From NCBI RefSeq assembly GCF_035222275.1, contig NW_026946359.1:4960001-5024000 (forward strand): DNA of 64,000 bases, in the 5' to 3' direction. The translations under genes and the position numbers were made by a program. The notes beneath the pieces are model-generated. The model was not told the DNA's origin. It saw nothing but the letters and a program-made list of their open reading frames with translations, and did no database searches. Below are positions 10,001 through 22,515 of the stretch, one piece after another (within the stretch, counting starts at the first letter, position 1; each line of letters begins with the position of its first letter). This stretch comes from Podospora bellae-mahoneyi (Eukaryota > Ascomycota > Sordariomycetes > Sordariales > Podosporaceae).

Positions 10001-13000
10001 TTCTTCAACCCTATGCCTTGGGCGTTGCTACGCGGCTAGTCGAGAACATCAATGATTCTCACAATGTGCATCCTCCTCCACAGGAGCGAAAATTGTGCAT
10101 TCGCGCAATGGAGGTAATGATTAGGGTGTGTTCTTCATACGCCAGCATTGCCCGTACCCAAGTAAGTAAAGCAAAGCGTCAGCTTGCGAGACTTTCTCTA
10201 ATATATCGACAGATATCGGCTTGCTTGGTGACTGCGCTGGCCCATGATGAACTCCGGTCAGCAGCCTTTTCATGTTGGGCATCCATGCTCACGTGTATGG
10301 AGGACACCGACCTGGAAGCACTACTCGAAGCGACGTTTTACCTTATCAGGTTCTACTACAGTTCCTGCGATGAAGAAACCAAACAATTCCTCAAGTCTCT
10401 GTTGCAAGATCTGCTCTCTAAGAACAGACAGATCATCATGGAGTACTCCATCAAGCTTCCCTCGCTCGGTGAAATTGATGAGCTGCGGGATATCAGTGAG
10501 GAAGTCGAAGGCCTTCGCCCACGCTTGACGATCAAGGAGACCTTTGCCGTATTCTCACAGCGTTTGGCCCATGAAAACCCCGGTGTTGTCGAGTACGCGT
10601 TGACTGAACTGGTGCCATATCTGGAGAAGCACCAGGAATATCTCCAAACCTCAGCCATTAGCGAACGTCCCGATGCTATCCTCACAACCTTGACTCGTTC
10701 AATCTTGGACTGCTCGGTCAAGTACAACGGATGGCAACCATCTATTACGCGGTCATGCGCTGAAGCTCTCGGGCTCATAGGTTGCTTGGACTCCAATCGT
10801 CTGGAAACTACACGGGAGCAGCAACACATTGTCGTCATTCACAACTTTGAGGACGCAAGCGAGACCACTGACTTTGTGGCCTTTGTGCTGGAGAATGTCC
10901 TGGTCAAAGCCTTCCAGTCGACAACCGACACCAAATTCCAGGGATACCTCTCTTATGCCATGCAGGTTCTCCTCGAGAGAACCGACTTTAAAGTTGCCTT
11001 CCAGATGGCTGGTGAAGGAGAAAGCGAGCCGGTCTATAGGAGATGGCTCGCCTTTGCGGAAAGCACTCGCGAAACCCTTATCCCGCTTTTATCTTCCTCC
11101 TTCTTGCTTGCGCCCTTGCCTAAGCAGTCCACTGAATACCCAATCTTCAAACCAGGGAAGAAGTCATATTCCGCATGGCTCAAAGCTATCGTGTTTGATC
11201 TGCTGCGCTGCACTCAGAACGCTTTTAGTGAGATGATCTTTGAGCCGCTGTGCCGATTGATCAAGGTCAAAGATCTCACGGTTACTGAATTTTTGCTGCC
11301 TTTTGTAGTCATGCATGTCATCCTAGGTCAACCGGACTCTTCGGTGTTCAGTCCAAAGATCAAGGCTGAGTTGTTGGCTATTCTGAAATACCACCCGCCA
11401 AGCACAGCCTCGTATGTCGAGAAGGAGCAGACAAAGCTCTATTACCAGGCGGTGTTCCGCATTATCGACTACTTCAAGAGATGGCTGCAAATTAGGAAAC
11501 TGAAGGCGACCACGCCAAGGGCCCAGAAACAGGTCGCCTGGGTTGAGGATGTTCTCGACTCTCTCGATCCAAAGTTGCTTTCGCAGCGAGCTGTCGATTG
11601 CGGTGAGTATGCCAGAGCTCTTTACTTTCTGGAGCCGCACCTGGAGAATCTCGATAAGAAAAAGCCACAGGAAGTACGGCAAGTCGACGAAGACTATCGG
11701 TTGCGTGACACTCTTCAGAACATTTACACGCAAATCGACGACCCAGATGGTTTGGAAGGTGTCTCGGCTCATCTGGGTACGGTCACTTTGGACCAGCAAG
11801 CCCTCAACCATCGGAAAGCTGGCCGCTGGACAGCAGCCCAGACATGGTATGAGATTCGACTGGCGGAATCTCCCGAGGACACTGATATTCAGGTTGATCT
11901 CCTCACCTGTCTCAAAGAATCAGGCCAGCATGACGTTTTGCTCAACTACGTGGAGGGCATGAAGAGGTCTCCAGCGACGGTCAACAGGATAGCGCCCTTT
12001 GCGGTGGAAGCCTCGTGGGCCACGGGGCGGTGGGAAACACTGGAGAAGTACCTTGGGCTTTACAATGCAGGCGATGTTTCGGAGGTTTTCGATCTTGGGG
12101 TTGGGCAAGCTTTGCTTTCGCTGAAGAAGAGGGATATGGGGGGATTCAAGGAGCATATCCAGATTTTGCGGGACAAGGTGGCGGGGTCAATGACTTACTC
12201 GGCGACGTCGTCGTTGAGGGCTTGCCATGAGGCTATGCTGAGATGTCATGTGCTAAGCGATCTTGAGATGATTGCTAGCAATAAGGCTTTGGAAGGTGAC
12301 AATCAGGCGGTTCTTGCGACGCTGGATCGGAGGTTGCAGGTGCTTGGTGCTTATGTTGGGGATAAGCAATATTTGCTTGGTGTGAGGAGGGCGGCTATGG
12401 AGTTGATGAGGTATGTTATCCCCTGGAGTCCTGATGCTGGAGTTTGGGTTACTGACCTTTGCAGACCGAAATATGGCAACGAGGATATATCGGCACTCTG
12501 GCTCCTGAGCGGTAAGCTGGCGAGGAAGGCCGGCTCCATGCATCAGTCGTTCAACGCAGTGCTGCATGCTCAACAACTCGGCGATGCTTCTGCTATCATT
12601 GAGAACGCTCGTCTGCTGTACAAGGATGGACATCATCGCAAAGCTATTCAGATACTGGAGATGGCGATCAAGGAGAACTCCTTCGTCGACAAAGCAGTTG
12701 GACCCGTTCCTCCGAGCTCGGCCAGAAGCCAAGAGTCCCATCGCAATATGTTAACGGCGACAGCGCAGCTTCTTTTGGCCAAATGGCTTGATTCCACCGG
12801 CCAAACGCATGCGGGCGCATTGCGGGCACAGTATCAGCAAGCAGCCAAGACGCATTCACGCTGGGAGAAGGGTCATTACTACCTCGGACGTCATTACAAG
12901 AAGCTTCTGGAGTCAGAGAAAGGCCTGGATCCGGAGCAACAGAGTGATGAGTACATCACTGGAGAGACAGCCAAGCTCGTCATTGAGAATTATCTCCGTT

Positions 13001-14679
13001 CGCTCAACTTTGGGTCAAAGTACATTTCTCAAACCTTTCCCCGAATTCTGACGCTATTCCTGGAACTCGGATCTCAGGTCAACAAAACTCCAGACGGCAA
13101 GGTGACGTTTTCCAGAGAATTGTACCAGCGACGACGTGACATTCTCACTGAGCTCTGCGCAAAATTCCACAAACAACTGGAGACCATGCCTGCATATATT
13201 TGCTATACATCCTTGCCTCAAATCACTGCCCGGATAGGGCACCCAAACCCGGATGTCTTCAAAGTACTGGAGGACATGATTGTCAGGGTGGTGAACGCCT
13301 ATCCTAGGCAGGCCCTCTGGAACATCTTCCCTTTCATGGCGAATCCCAGCAGACAGCCAAACGACCGCCAAAGGAGGGCAATCAAGATATTGAACACGAT
13401 CAAGACGTCCAGCCCGGACATTAAGGCGTTTTTGAGAGCAGGGGAGAAGCTAGCCGAACAACTGCTCGTGGCTTGCAACAATGGACACTTTCAGAGCAAC
13501 AGGACAACGACGGCGAGCATCACTAGGGATTTGTTCTTTAACCACAAGTGCACGCCTTGCCCGCTAGTCGTTCCGGTTGAGACCAGTTTGACTGCCACGT
13601 TGCCGACTTTGACAGACAATGTCAGGAGGCACAAGCCATTTTCTCGGGATGCTGTCACGATTGAGGCGTTCCTTGACCATGTCTTGGTTTTGGGGTCACT
13701 GGCAAAGCCACGGAAGTTGACAGCCCGTGGATCAGATGGCAAGCTTTATGGTCTACTGATCAAACCCAAGGATGATCTGCGTACAGACCAGCGCCTAATG
13801 GAATTTAACTCGCTCATCAATCGCTCGCTCAAACGGGACGTGGAATCCAGCCGAAGGCAGCTCTACATCAGGACATATGCTGTCACGCCCCTCAACGAAG
13901 AATGCGGCATCATCGAATGGGTCGACGGGCTGAAGACATTGCGCGAAATTTTGCTGAGCATCTATAGGGGGAGGAACATCTCGCCAAACTACACCCAGCT
14001 TGCGCAACTGATGAAGCAGGCTTGCGCCGGGGACAACAACACACACATCTATACCGAGACGATCATCGGGATGTTCCCGCCCGTGTTGGGGGAGTGGTTC
14101 GTCTCGCAGTTTCCCAACCCTTCGTCTTGGTTTGCGGCGAGGCTGAAGTACACGCGGTCGTGTGCGGTCATGTCGATGGTGGGGACGATTCTCGGGTTGG
14201 GTGACCGGCACGGAGAGAATGTCTTGCTTGAGGAGGGGAACGGGGGCGTTTTCCACGTGGATTTCAACTGTCTTTTTGACAAGGGGAGGACATTTACCCA
14301 GCCCGAGTGTGTGCCGTTCAGGTTGACGCACAATATGCAGTATGCCATGGGGGTGTATCGGTATGAAGGGCCATTTAGGCACTGCAGCGAGCTGACGTTG
14401 AGAATACTCAGGCAACAGGAGGAGACGTTGATGAGTATTTTGGAGGCGTTTATTTATGATCCGACGCTGGATCTGCAGAGGGGGAGCAAGAGGACGAAGG
14501 AGGTGGTCAAGTTGAATCCTACGAGTGTGGTGGCGAGCATTAAGAGGAAGGTGGAGGGGTTGCTGCCGGAGGAGAGCATACCGCTGGGGGTGGAGGGGCA
14601 GGTGGATATGCTGATCAAGGAGGCGACCAACCCGAGGAATTTGGCGGCGATGTATATTGGGTGGTGCCCGTTTTTGTAA
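7040..14679 (+). CDS. ATR/Mec1-type checkpoint kinase (PIKK)
   Basis: Six exons, 7040-7661, 7721-8352, 8405-9832, 9913-10161, 10213-12410 and 12465-14679, encode 2447 residues, normal for ATR/Mec1 (Aspergillus UvsB, Neurospora Mus-9). The protein senses RPA-coated single-stranded DNA with its ATRIP partner and starts the S/G2 damage checkpoint. The first ~1400 residues are HEAT-like helices, followed by the FAT region of TPR-like repeats (for example the LYFLEPHLENL and WYEIRLAESPEDTDIQ segments). The kinase domain has KPKDDLRTDQRLMEF near 2140, the catalytic loop GLGDRHGEN near 2287 and the metal-binding DFN near 2309. The last ~33 residues form the FATC tail ending GWCPFL. Introns at 10162-10212 (51 nt) and 12411-12464 (54 nt) are 3n long and stop-free, and were called from GTAAGT/GTATGT donors and CAG acceptors. 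The start is the first ATG in frame. Confidence 0.95.
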
Positions 14680-15507
14680 ATCCTTGGATAAAATATGGGA
14701 TATTGTATGAGCGGGGTGGTGGTTATGAATAGCGAGTTTTTGGGAAGGTGAGCATAGCGGTTATTTAAGGGGGTGTTGGTTTAGGAAGGTATTTAGATGG
14801 ATAGTGTTCGTAGAGATTGGTGATATCTCAGTCAATGGATTCGTTCTAGTTGACATAACTTCTATCAGTCTGTTGCGTTTCCTCGAAATAGCAAATGACA
14901 CACTCGACCTTCACAATGCAAACAATCATCCTGGAGGGCCATTCCCAGATTGTTGATGACAGCGGGTTAACCCCTGAAATCCAAACAAACGGCGGGTTGG
15001 CTGGTTATCAATGATCGCTCAGCCCGCCTAGCGCAACACAACGCTTGGGCCTGGATTTCACCGTTCATTCCACCTCCCTCCAGATAGGTCGTACCTTCTC
15101 TCCTCGCAAAAAAGAACTGTGGAACAGCTGGGATTTCTGCCTGGTTTTTCCAACTTTTTTCATCGACGGTCAGAAGAAAGTCTGTCTCGATTTTCTTTGA
15201 GAAAACTTTTCACCTCTTTTCCAGAAATCTTTCTGGCAAGCTTTGTTGTGTGTTGAAATATTGGTCGGATCGACCCATTCACTGTCTACAGCACGCTCTC
15301 GCTAAGCTCACTGTCTTCTATCCAATCTCACCCACTCAGCAACGCGCAATAGACGCGTCCATCTTCCAGTCTCCAACACGACAGAGAAAAGGAAGCGATT
15401 GGGAAGCTATTCTGCAGCGATTCGACACGTTTTCTGCTTTGAATAGAGGATCTCAACAATCTCAGCAATCCTAACAGAATCGGCTTGATCACTGAAAGTC
15501 GGTCAAG
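14680..15507. other. intergenic, ATR-kinase 3' end to PARP-finger gene
   Basis: No coding region was seen. The last ~350 bp are rich in pyrimidines and CTT/TTTTC tracts, as is common in fungal promoters and 5' UTRs, and lead into the start codon context AAGATG of the next gene. Confidence 0.5.
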
Positions 15508-17143
15508 ATGTCTGGTTATCGTGTTGGTATGTCCTTCTCTTGATGGTGCATCTCTTCTTTCCTATCGCATGATGGGTTTTCACCATTGTCAGTCTGCCTT
15601 GGTCATACCACATTGCTCACGAGATGCTCTTTTCCAACTTTGACATTTTACCTCTTGTCATTTTGGATTCATCAGCAGCCAACCTCGTCGACGTCACTTT
15701 CCTTCCACCTCCGCTCCACCCCCATCGTGTTTAACATGATCTAACCCATCCACAGAGAGAGCCACTACCGGCCGTGCCGGGTGCAAAGACCCCGTCTGCA
15801 AGAAGGAAAACATCAAGATTGAAAAGGGCCAGCTCCGGTTTGGAGTCTGGGTGACCATCATGGAGCATGGGAGCTGGGCCTGGCGTCATTGGTATGTCTA
15901 ATTATATCCACCCCTTTTCTGTTGGAATTGATGTCCTAACGAATTCACACAGGGGCTGCGTCTCTGGTGAGACCATCTCCAACTTGCAGGAGTATCTCAG
16001 CAAGGACAAGAACGGTGAATACAACTGGGATATGCTTGATGGCTGGGAGGAGTTGGAGTAAGTTTGACTATTGTCTGGTGGTAATGTGGCGGTTGGGTGT
16101 GGAAAACTAATGAAGCATACTAGGGAGTACCCTGATTTGAGGCAGAAGGTCCAGAGGGTTCTTAACCAGGGACATATCGATGCTGAGGATTTCAATGGCG
16201 ACCCCGAATTCAACGTACCTGGACAGAAGGGAATTCGCCCGCGTCAGCCCCGGAAGAAGAAGAACGCTGAGGAAGAGGTGAGCTGCGCTTTGCCGGGGGT
16301 TGGTGTTAACCGATGGCTGACCGTGATATAGGAGGGCAATGGAGCTGAGGCTGCAGAGACTCCTGCCAAGAAGCGTGCTGCTAAGCGTGGCCGCAAGAAG
16401 GCTGATGAAGACGAAGCTGAGGCTGAAGCCGAGACCGAGGCTCCTGTTGCGAAGAAGGCTAAACGTGGTGGCAAGAAGGCTGCTGCTGCTGCTGTTGAAG
16501 ACGAGGATCAAGTTTTGGCTGATGCTGAGCCGGCTGAGGAGCAAGAGAAACCCAAGAAGAAGGCTGCTCGTGGCAAGAAGGCTGTTGCTGCTGTTAAGGA
16601 AGAGGACGAAGAGGAAGCTGCGCAGCCCAAGAGAAGAGGTGCTGCTCGTGGCAAGAAGGCGGCGCCTGTTTACAAGGAGGAGGAGGAGGAAGAGGAGGAG
16701 CAAGACGAGGATGAAATTGTTGAGAAGCCCAAGCGTGTTGCCCCTGCCAAACGTGGAGCTAAGGGGAAACAGGCAAAGGAGCCTGAGCCGCAAGCTGAGC
16801 CAGAGTCCGAGGCGACACCCGAGGAGGACGAGGAGGAGGTTGTCGAGAAGCCGAAGCGTGCTGCTCCTGCCAAGCGTGGAGCTCGGGGCAAGAAGGCGAA
16901 GGATGCCGAGCCTGAGCCTGAGGTTGAGGCCGATGCGGAGGTTGATGCTGCGCCGGAGGAGGCCGAGGTTGAGGGGAAGGTCGCTCCCAAGAAGCGAGGA
17001 GGCCGGAAGCCCAAGGCCAAGGCTGCCGATGCCGATGGTGAAGCTGCTCCTGCCCCAAAGAAACGTGGTAGAAAGGCGTAAGTTTTTTTTTGCAGGGTGT
17101 TGCTTGATGGGGACTGATGCTAACTGTCAGCAGGGCTGCCTAG
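15508..17143 (+). CDS. PARP-type zinc-finger protein with AT-hook-like tail
   Basis: Six exons, 15508-15526, 15756-15891, 15953-16057, 16124-16277, 16332-17077 and 17134-17143, encode 389 residues. Residues ~8-75 form a PARP-type zinc finger: Cys pair in GCKDPVCKK, the LRFGVWV strand, then WRHWGC supplying His and Cys. This fold recognises DNA nicks and ends in PARP-1 and ligase III, but no PARP catalytic domain follows. From residue ~125 the protein is a low-complexity tail of alternating acidic (EEE, DED) and basic patches with repeated KKRGRK / KRGGRKPK AT-hook-like motifs, and a repeated module EKPKR-APAKRGA-GK at about 16718 and 16840. Exon 1 is only 19 nt. The last intron has a strong GTAAGT donor and GCTAAC branch; reading through it would end the protein at the overlapping TAA, two residues short. 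A nuclear DNA- or chromatin-binding role is inferred. Confidence 0.85.
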
Positions 17144-20016
17144 AGTTGATGTACTCAACACACTTTACCCGTCGTCAACACTTGATATGTTTTTTTTTTG
17201 GCGAGGCAGGTAGTGGACTTTTCTTGTTGGCACAATTTGCTGGGTTCATTTTTTTTTCTTTTTCACGATGAGCTCTTCAATGCGATGATATATGGCTTTG
17301 GCCCCTCAGAGGAGGAGCTATGGTTGCCACTACAGCACCGGCCGCCGGATTTTATTCAAAGCAGGAAGAGCACACAGAATTTGGCGGCGGCATAATACCT
17401 GGGTGGGTGTATCATACTGTTTTTTTTTCCTACTTTTTTTCTTGTCAGAGTAACCCATATTTTTCCATAGGAGGAAATACATTGTGATCGTCTGCAACTG
17501 ATTTCATTGTGTGCCGATCTGCCATCTGTCATTTTTATCATCACTTGGCCCGGTAGCTGGCTGGGTCAACGATCTGTTGACCTGTGCTAGGTGCATGTTC
17601 GGGATCTACAGGAACAAAAAAAAACAATGTGAAACGAAACAGAAGTGGGACTCTTTTTTCGTTTGAGAGGGGAGGGAATAAGTACACTATGGGTTTCGCT
17701 AATCTGAGCGGCGTGGTAGGTTGGTTGGATTCATGGGCCGAGCCGAAAGGGAGGGGGGATCATTTGTGCCGTAGAAGTGTGTGTTGAACTATGTTTACTC
17801 TCCTATCATGATGAGGAGGGAAGGGGGGCCACATTTTTTTGAGACAGCCAGTCCGGATTTCAAACTGCATTATACTGATGTGGATTCAATATGGTTTGGT
17901 CATGATGGGCGGTTTGAGTGCATGATGTTGTGCTTGCTGCTGCTCGATTTCGGAAGTTGGATGATTGATGCCCAACCTACGACGATAAAGTTGATGATCT
18001 GAATCGAGATGTTCTCTGAACTTCCATTTTTGCCCCTTGGGCATCGAGACTAAAGCTCGTGATAATGACATCGGCATTTGTCTGCTCTCGTGTGATGCAA
18101 AAATGTCGGCAAGTCTAGTCACGGCTTGTCTACTAGTGTTAAAATGGACAGGATTTCTGGAAGAATCTCGTTTGCTGCCGAATATGCACTATTGCGTCAC
18201 CTGTCTTGGAGGTGTGGGTGTGGGTGAAAGATGTCTTGGATTATACACGAGACTTTTTGGGGTAGGTAGGCGGGGGGGCCGATGGGCGAAGCTACGTGAA
18301 ACGGGGATTTCTCAAGTTTTTGAACAAAAAAAAGTTGGTGTTTTGGACAGGGTGTTAGAGAGATCTGTTATAATGAGTTTGTTATATGAGAATTTGGTGA
18401 GAGATGCCAGGTTGATTCGAAGCAACTGTAAGTATCCGGTGTTGCCGACGAAAGTGAATCGATGATGTATGACCAGGCTTTCGTCCATGGTGGGGTTATC
18501 TGCTGGAAAGGAGGGGCTGGGGGAGAGTGAGGGGCTGCAACTTTTTTTGCTTGCGGCCATCATGATAGTAGTGTAGGTAGCACTGATGAGATGAACCAAT
18601 TGTGAGAGAGAACATAGCGCTTCTTCACCAGGCCAGAGACATCTGATTGTTGGCCCGCATTAGTCCGGCTGGCTGAGTCTGCCATCCGGTGGGGGTGCTG
18701 TCCTGCTGCGACGTCCCTCGTGCCTCTGGAGAAGCTTGTGACGCCTGTGTCACCGACGGGCTTTGGTCTGGGCTGGTTGTGACACTTTACCGCACTCCTG
18801 CAGAGGGATCTGGTGAGGTTGATGGAGGATTGCGAGGGGAGAGAGGACATCGCATGTTTGAGAAACATCGAGATAAAGCCTAGTAGACGCAAGAAAACAC
18901 AGTGCATCCGATAGCAGTATACACTGTAATGGCGGGTAAACTGCCTACTAGCGCACAGTGTCAAGACGCCGCAATGGCTCGTGCCAACGTCTGTGGACCC
19001 CACCATAGATTGGGGTCTTTCAAAGCGTTGGAAAGTCAACAATCAAGACTCTCCCACTGCCTGACCGTCATGCTTCATCAAACATCGCCGGTAGTCATGG
19101 TATTCATTCCTTACAAACACTATGAATGAGCCCAAAACCAGGCTGATTGTTGGTTACATAAGTTGAAAGGGAATGTAGGCGCCGATCTAGGCGCACTAGA
19201 CTAGCTAAGGCGCAGGGAAGCTGTGGGATGACGACGTTGGTTTGAGCCCAAATTAAATCCCGAACAATTGGCTGGCACCGCCAACCAGGCCAGACCCTGA
19301 AACTCGTCGTCAGTCAGGCCCAGCGGCAGGGAAAGCAGTTAATACCCAGAGGCTGGCCAACAGGCCCGCCCGTCTCTGCAACGACTGCGACCACTTTCTG
19401 TTTCCATTCTCGAAGCATCATCTCAGTTCTTAATACCAGCCCAGGCCCCGTGGGCTTCTTCTCCGCCTTCCCACCACCCTTCACCTCATCGGTTGCGCAC
19501 ACCGTCGACCATTTCCATTTCCCACTGTGAGAAGTAAGACCTAGCCGACCACCAAGCCGAAAAGTGACAAGTGAAGAGGAGAAAAGGCATAAGCCTGGTT
19601 TGTCTGCCAAGTTCACTGTTCAAGATTGGTCACTGCCTGCGTTGGACCCCGCCTTGGCTCGCACTTGGCCACTCTCAGTACAGGAGTCCTCCAACACCCC
19701 GGAGCCGACCAACGTCACAGCCTCGAGCAGGCTGAACACCTTTTCCCACCGCACAATCTCCAGGTTTTTCTGCGGAAAGTCCGGAGACATCCGCAACTTT
19801 GGCTCTTTCAAGTTTTCTACACACTCTTGACAGAAGACTAGCTCTTGTTGTGTTTCAAGCCCATCTCACGACCCCGCCTTCTCAGTCTCTGTGACCCAGC
19901 GGTCTTGAGTTCTTCCAACCTCCACCTGCCAGGTCAGCATACCCCGCTCCACCGCTAGGCCGGCCAGAAAAGCTCACCATCTGCCACAGAAAGAACGCAC
20001 CAAACACCAAGCAACA
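17144..20016. other. 2.9-kb intergenic gap, no gene supported
   Basis: Several open frames of 60-160 codons occur on both strands, but none shows family resemblance, splice structure or coding-like composition. T-runs and G-runs are frequent. The last ~500 bp (from about 19500) are pyrimidine-rich with many CCACC/CTC tracts and probably are the promoter and 5' UTR of the following gene. Confidence 0.5.
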
Positions 20017-21738
20017 ATGTCCAGCAGAAGCCGTGTCGAGTTCGACGAGCGCGAGTACGTTCGGGACGCACCTCCTCCTCGTCGTGCCCCCGTCCGTGAA
20101 TATGACGACTACCGTGACCCCGCAAGGGTCCCCGCTTTCATGTTGCGGGAGGAGAGGCCAAATCAAGCCGGCCAGTTGGTGCTCAGGGCAAGAGAGGTCG
20201 AGACCATGGAGCGCCAGAGGCCGAGATCTCCCAGCCCGGAGATTCGGATGAGGGAGCGCATTGTTCAGCGGGCCAGAAGCGTCAGCCCAGGCCCAAGGCG
20301 AGTAGAGGAGGATATCCGGATCCGCCAGGTTGAAAGGACACGCGAGCCCAGCCGGGCCCCTTCGGAGAGAATTCGCTATGTTGAGAGGCCCCGTTCCCCA
20401 TCGCCTTCGATCCACGAGCGCATCCGCATCACAGATCGGAGAGAAGAGCGCCGGAGCCCAAGCCCGGCTCCTCCGCCGCCGCCGCCGCAGCCCCAGGTCA
20501 TCAAGGGCCCTACTATCGAGAGAGAGGTTATTACACATTACCGCGATATTGACCATGGTGAGTCATCCACTACGGCGGTCGTCCCAAGCTGAACTAGTTG
20601 TACTAACTCATCCTAGGCATGGTTGTAGCCCGCCCGCCGTCGCCTCCTCAGCGTCACGAGCACCGTGATACTGAGATAGACATTTATACTAATCGCAAGG
20701 GTACCACCGAGGTGGACATTCACAAGCACACCCACTCGCACAGCCGCGGCCGGTCTGTAGAGCGGCCCTCCCGTCCCGTTGTCCACGCCTACGAGGACGA
20801 CCTGGTGGTCTCCACGAACAAGCACCTCCATGTGGACATTGAGCGTCGCCGGAGCATCTCCCGTGGCCGTCGCGCTCACTCGGCCGCACCCCCTGTTATC
20901 GACTACGACGACGAAGCTTACGAGATCAAGTCCCGGATTGATGCGCGCGGCAAGATGGGCGAGGCCTGGAACGGCATCACCAAGGATTGGACCATCGTCG
21001 ATGTGCCTCCCGGAACCGAGCGTGTGCGCATGGATGGTGCCGGTGGCGCCTCTGCTGAGGTGACATGGCAAAAGTACAGCGGTGTTCGCCGGGCCAAGTT
21101 CATCCCTGACCGTGACGAGAAGAGCGTTGTTTCCGAGACCTCCACCACTATCTCGGACGCCCGTGACCGCAACCGTGACCGCGACATTGAGCGGGAGAGG
21201 CGGTTGAGTGTGCAGATCATTGACAAGGACCGCCGGGATCGTGACGATTATGAGAAGATTACCGATCGCCGTCTCACCATTTCCAAGTCGAGAACGAACT
21301 CTCCTGCGCCGCCTCCCCCCCAGCAGCGTCGCAGTGAGACCTGGACTGAGATCACCAAGGACTTGGTTTGCCGGGAGGCTATTCAAGAGATGGGCTATGA
21401 GTATGAGGAGACCGAGTACTTTTACTACATTATCGACTTTTTGGCTCACGTAAGTTCACACTCACCTTTTCTACATGCTGCCGATAGATTACCAACGCCC
21501 TAAACAGGAGGAGGTTGTCCGTCTTGTGAACCTCTCGGACCGCATCCGCCAGTCCCGCAAGGACCGCGCCAGAGAGATCCAGTACGAGCGCGAGTGGCGC
21601 GATGAGTGGGAGCACCGTCACCACCACAGCCACAGCCACAGCAGCAGCAGACACCGTCTGGATGACGAGCGCGTGGTCGAGCGTGAGATCATCTACGACA
21701 GCCACCGTCACCCAGGCGGTCGCCAATATCGTTACTAA
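20017..21738 (+). CDS. Arg/Pro-rich fungal protein, DUF8035-like
   Basis: Three exons, 20017-20557, 20617-21449 and 21508-21738, encode 534 residues. The N-terminal ~180 residues are charged and disordered, with repeated R-SPSP / E-RIR motifs that resemble phosphorylatable RS-like sequence. A proline run (APPPPPPQPQ) closes this part. A conserved central region follows (DARGKMGEAWNGITKDWTIV and WQKYSGVRRAKFIPDRDE). Near residues 425-480 is the block WTEITKDLVCREAIQEMGYEYEET, continuing across intron 2 into VVRLVNLSDRIRQSRKDR; I associate this helical block with the domain of unknown function DUF8035 in Pezizomycotina. The end is His/Ser-rich. Both introns have good signals (GTGAGT with ACTAAC; GTAAGT). 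No transmembrane segment or enzyme motif is visible and the role is unknown. Confidence 0.8.
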
Positions 21739-22515
21739 AAGCCCGGCATGATACGACTTTGGTGACTTTGGGGATGATGAATCACTGATGATGATGAATG
21801 TGTGATGACGTCTTGCTGTTATAGAAACTTTTTGTTTTGTTGTTTCTGGAAAAGGATGATGATTGTGTTTTGGATGATACCAACCACCAATGCATGGTTA
21901 ATAATGAGCTTGAAGAGTTGACCAGTGGTCATCGTCATGGAAGGAGACAAGAAGTGGATGGGTGGACTTTTGTTTTCTAGTTTTGGATATTGTTTTCATG
22001 TTGGTCTTTTATCATGGTCATGTTTTGGTTTGATGTCTTGCGAGTTTTTTTGGTTATTTTTTAACGACTTTTATGATTACATACATACATTAACTAGCGA
22101 GTTGTGAAAAAAAGAGAGAGAGAAATGCTTTGAAATATCTTGATGATCCTTGTGGTGACATTTTTGAGAGAGGGACTTGACATTCGTTCCAAAGCATGAA
22201 CCTAGATCCTCTTGAGACTACAGAGTTATGGCATGTTTTGTAATATAGTGAAGATTTGTGTCCTTCCTCATATCGAAGTCTGCGCTATTATATTGACTTG
22301 CCGAGCCAGTTTTCCACCGTAAATACCAGGCCTTGCAATCCCGCTTGTTGAAAAGAACAGACCGAAAAATGGTGTCATCGCCAGCCCATCAGCAGAGGAT
22401 CATCCGACCGAGAGGGAGGCAACAACACCTTCGCTAGAACGGTGCCATTCACGCCGCCCTATTCTCGTCGGGCCGACAGAACGTAGCCCAGAAAAGCACC
22501 CATCGAGCACGACAA
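21739..22515. other. intergenic between convergent gene ends
   Basis: The DUF8035-like gene and MED17 point toward each other, so this holds both 3' UTRs. It is T-rich on the plus strand with repeated TGATGATG near 21775-21800 and a GA run near 22110. No gene was seen. Confidence 0.5.

Noticed and set aside
16107-16793. 228-codon Leu/Ser-rich minus-strand frame
   Set aside because: It is antisense to the Lys/Glu/Ala-rich tail of the PARP-finger gene; the Leu runs come from AAG/GAG codons read backwards.
18560-19042. 160-codon minus-strand frame in the 2.9-kb gap
   Set aside because: Mixed composition with no motif, no splice signals and no homologue that I recognise.
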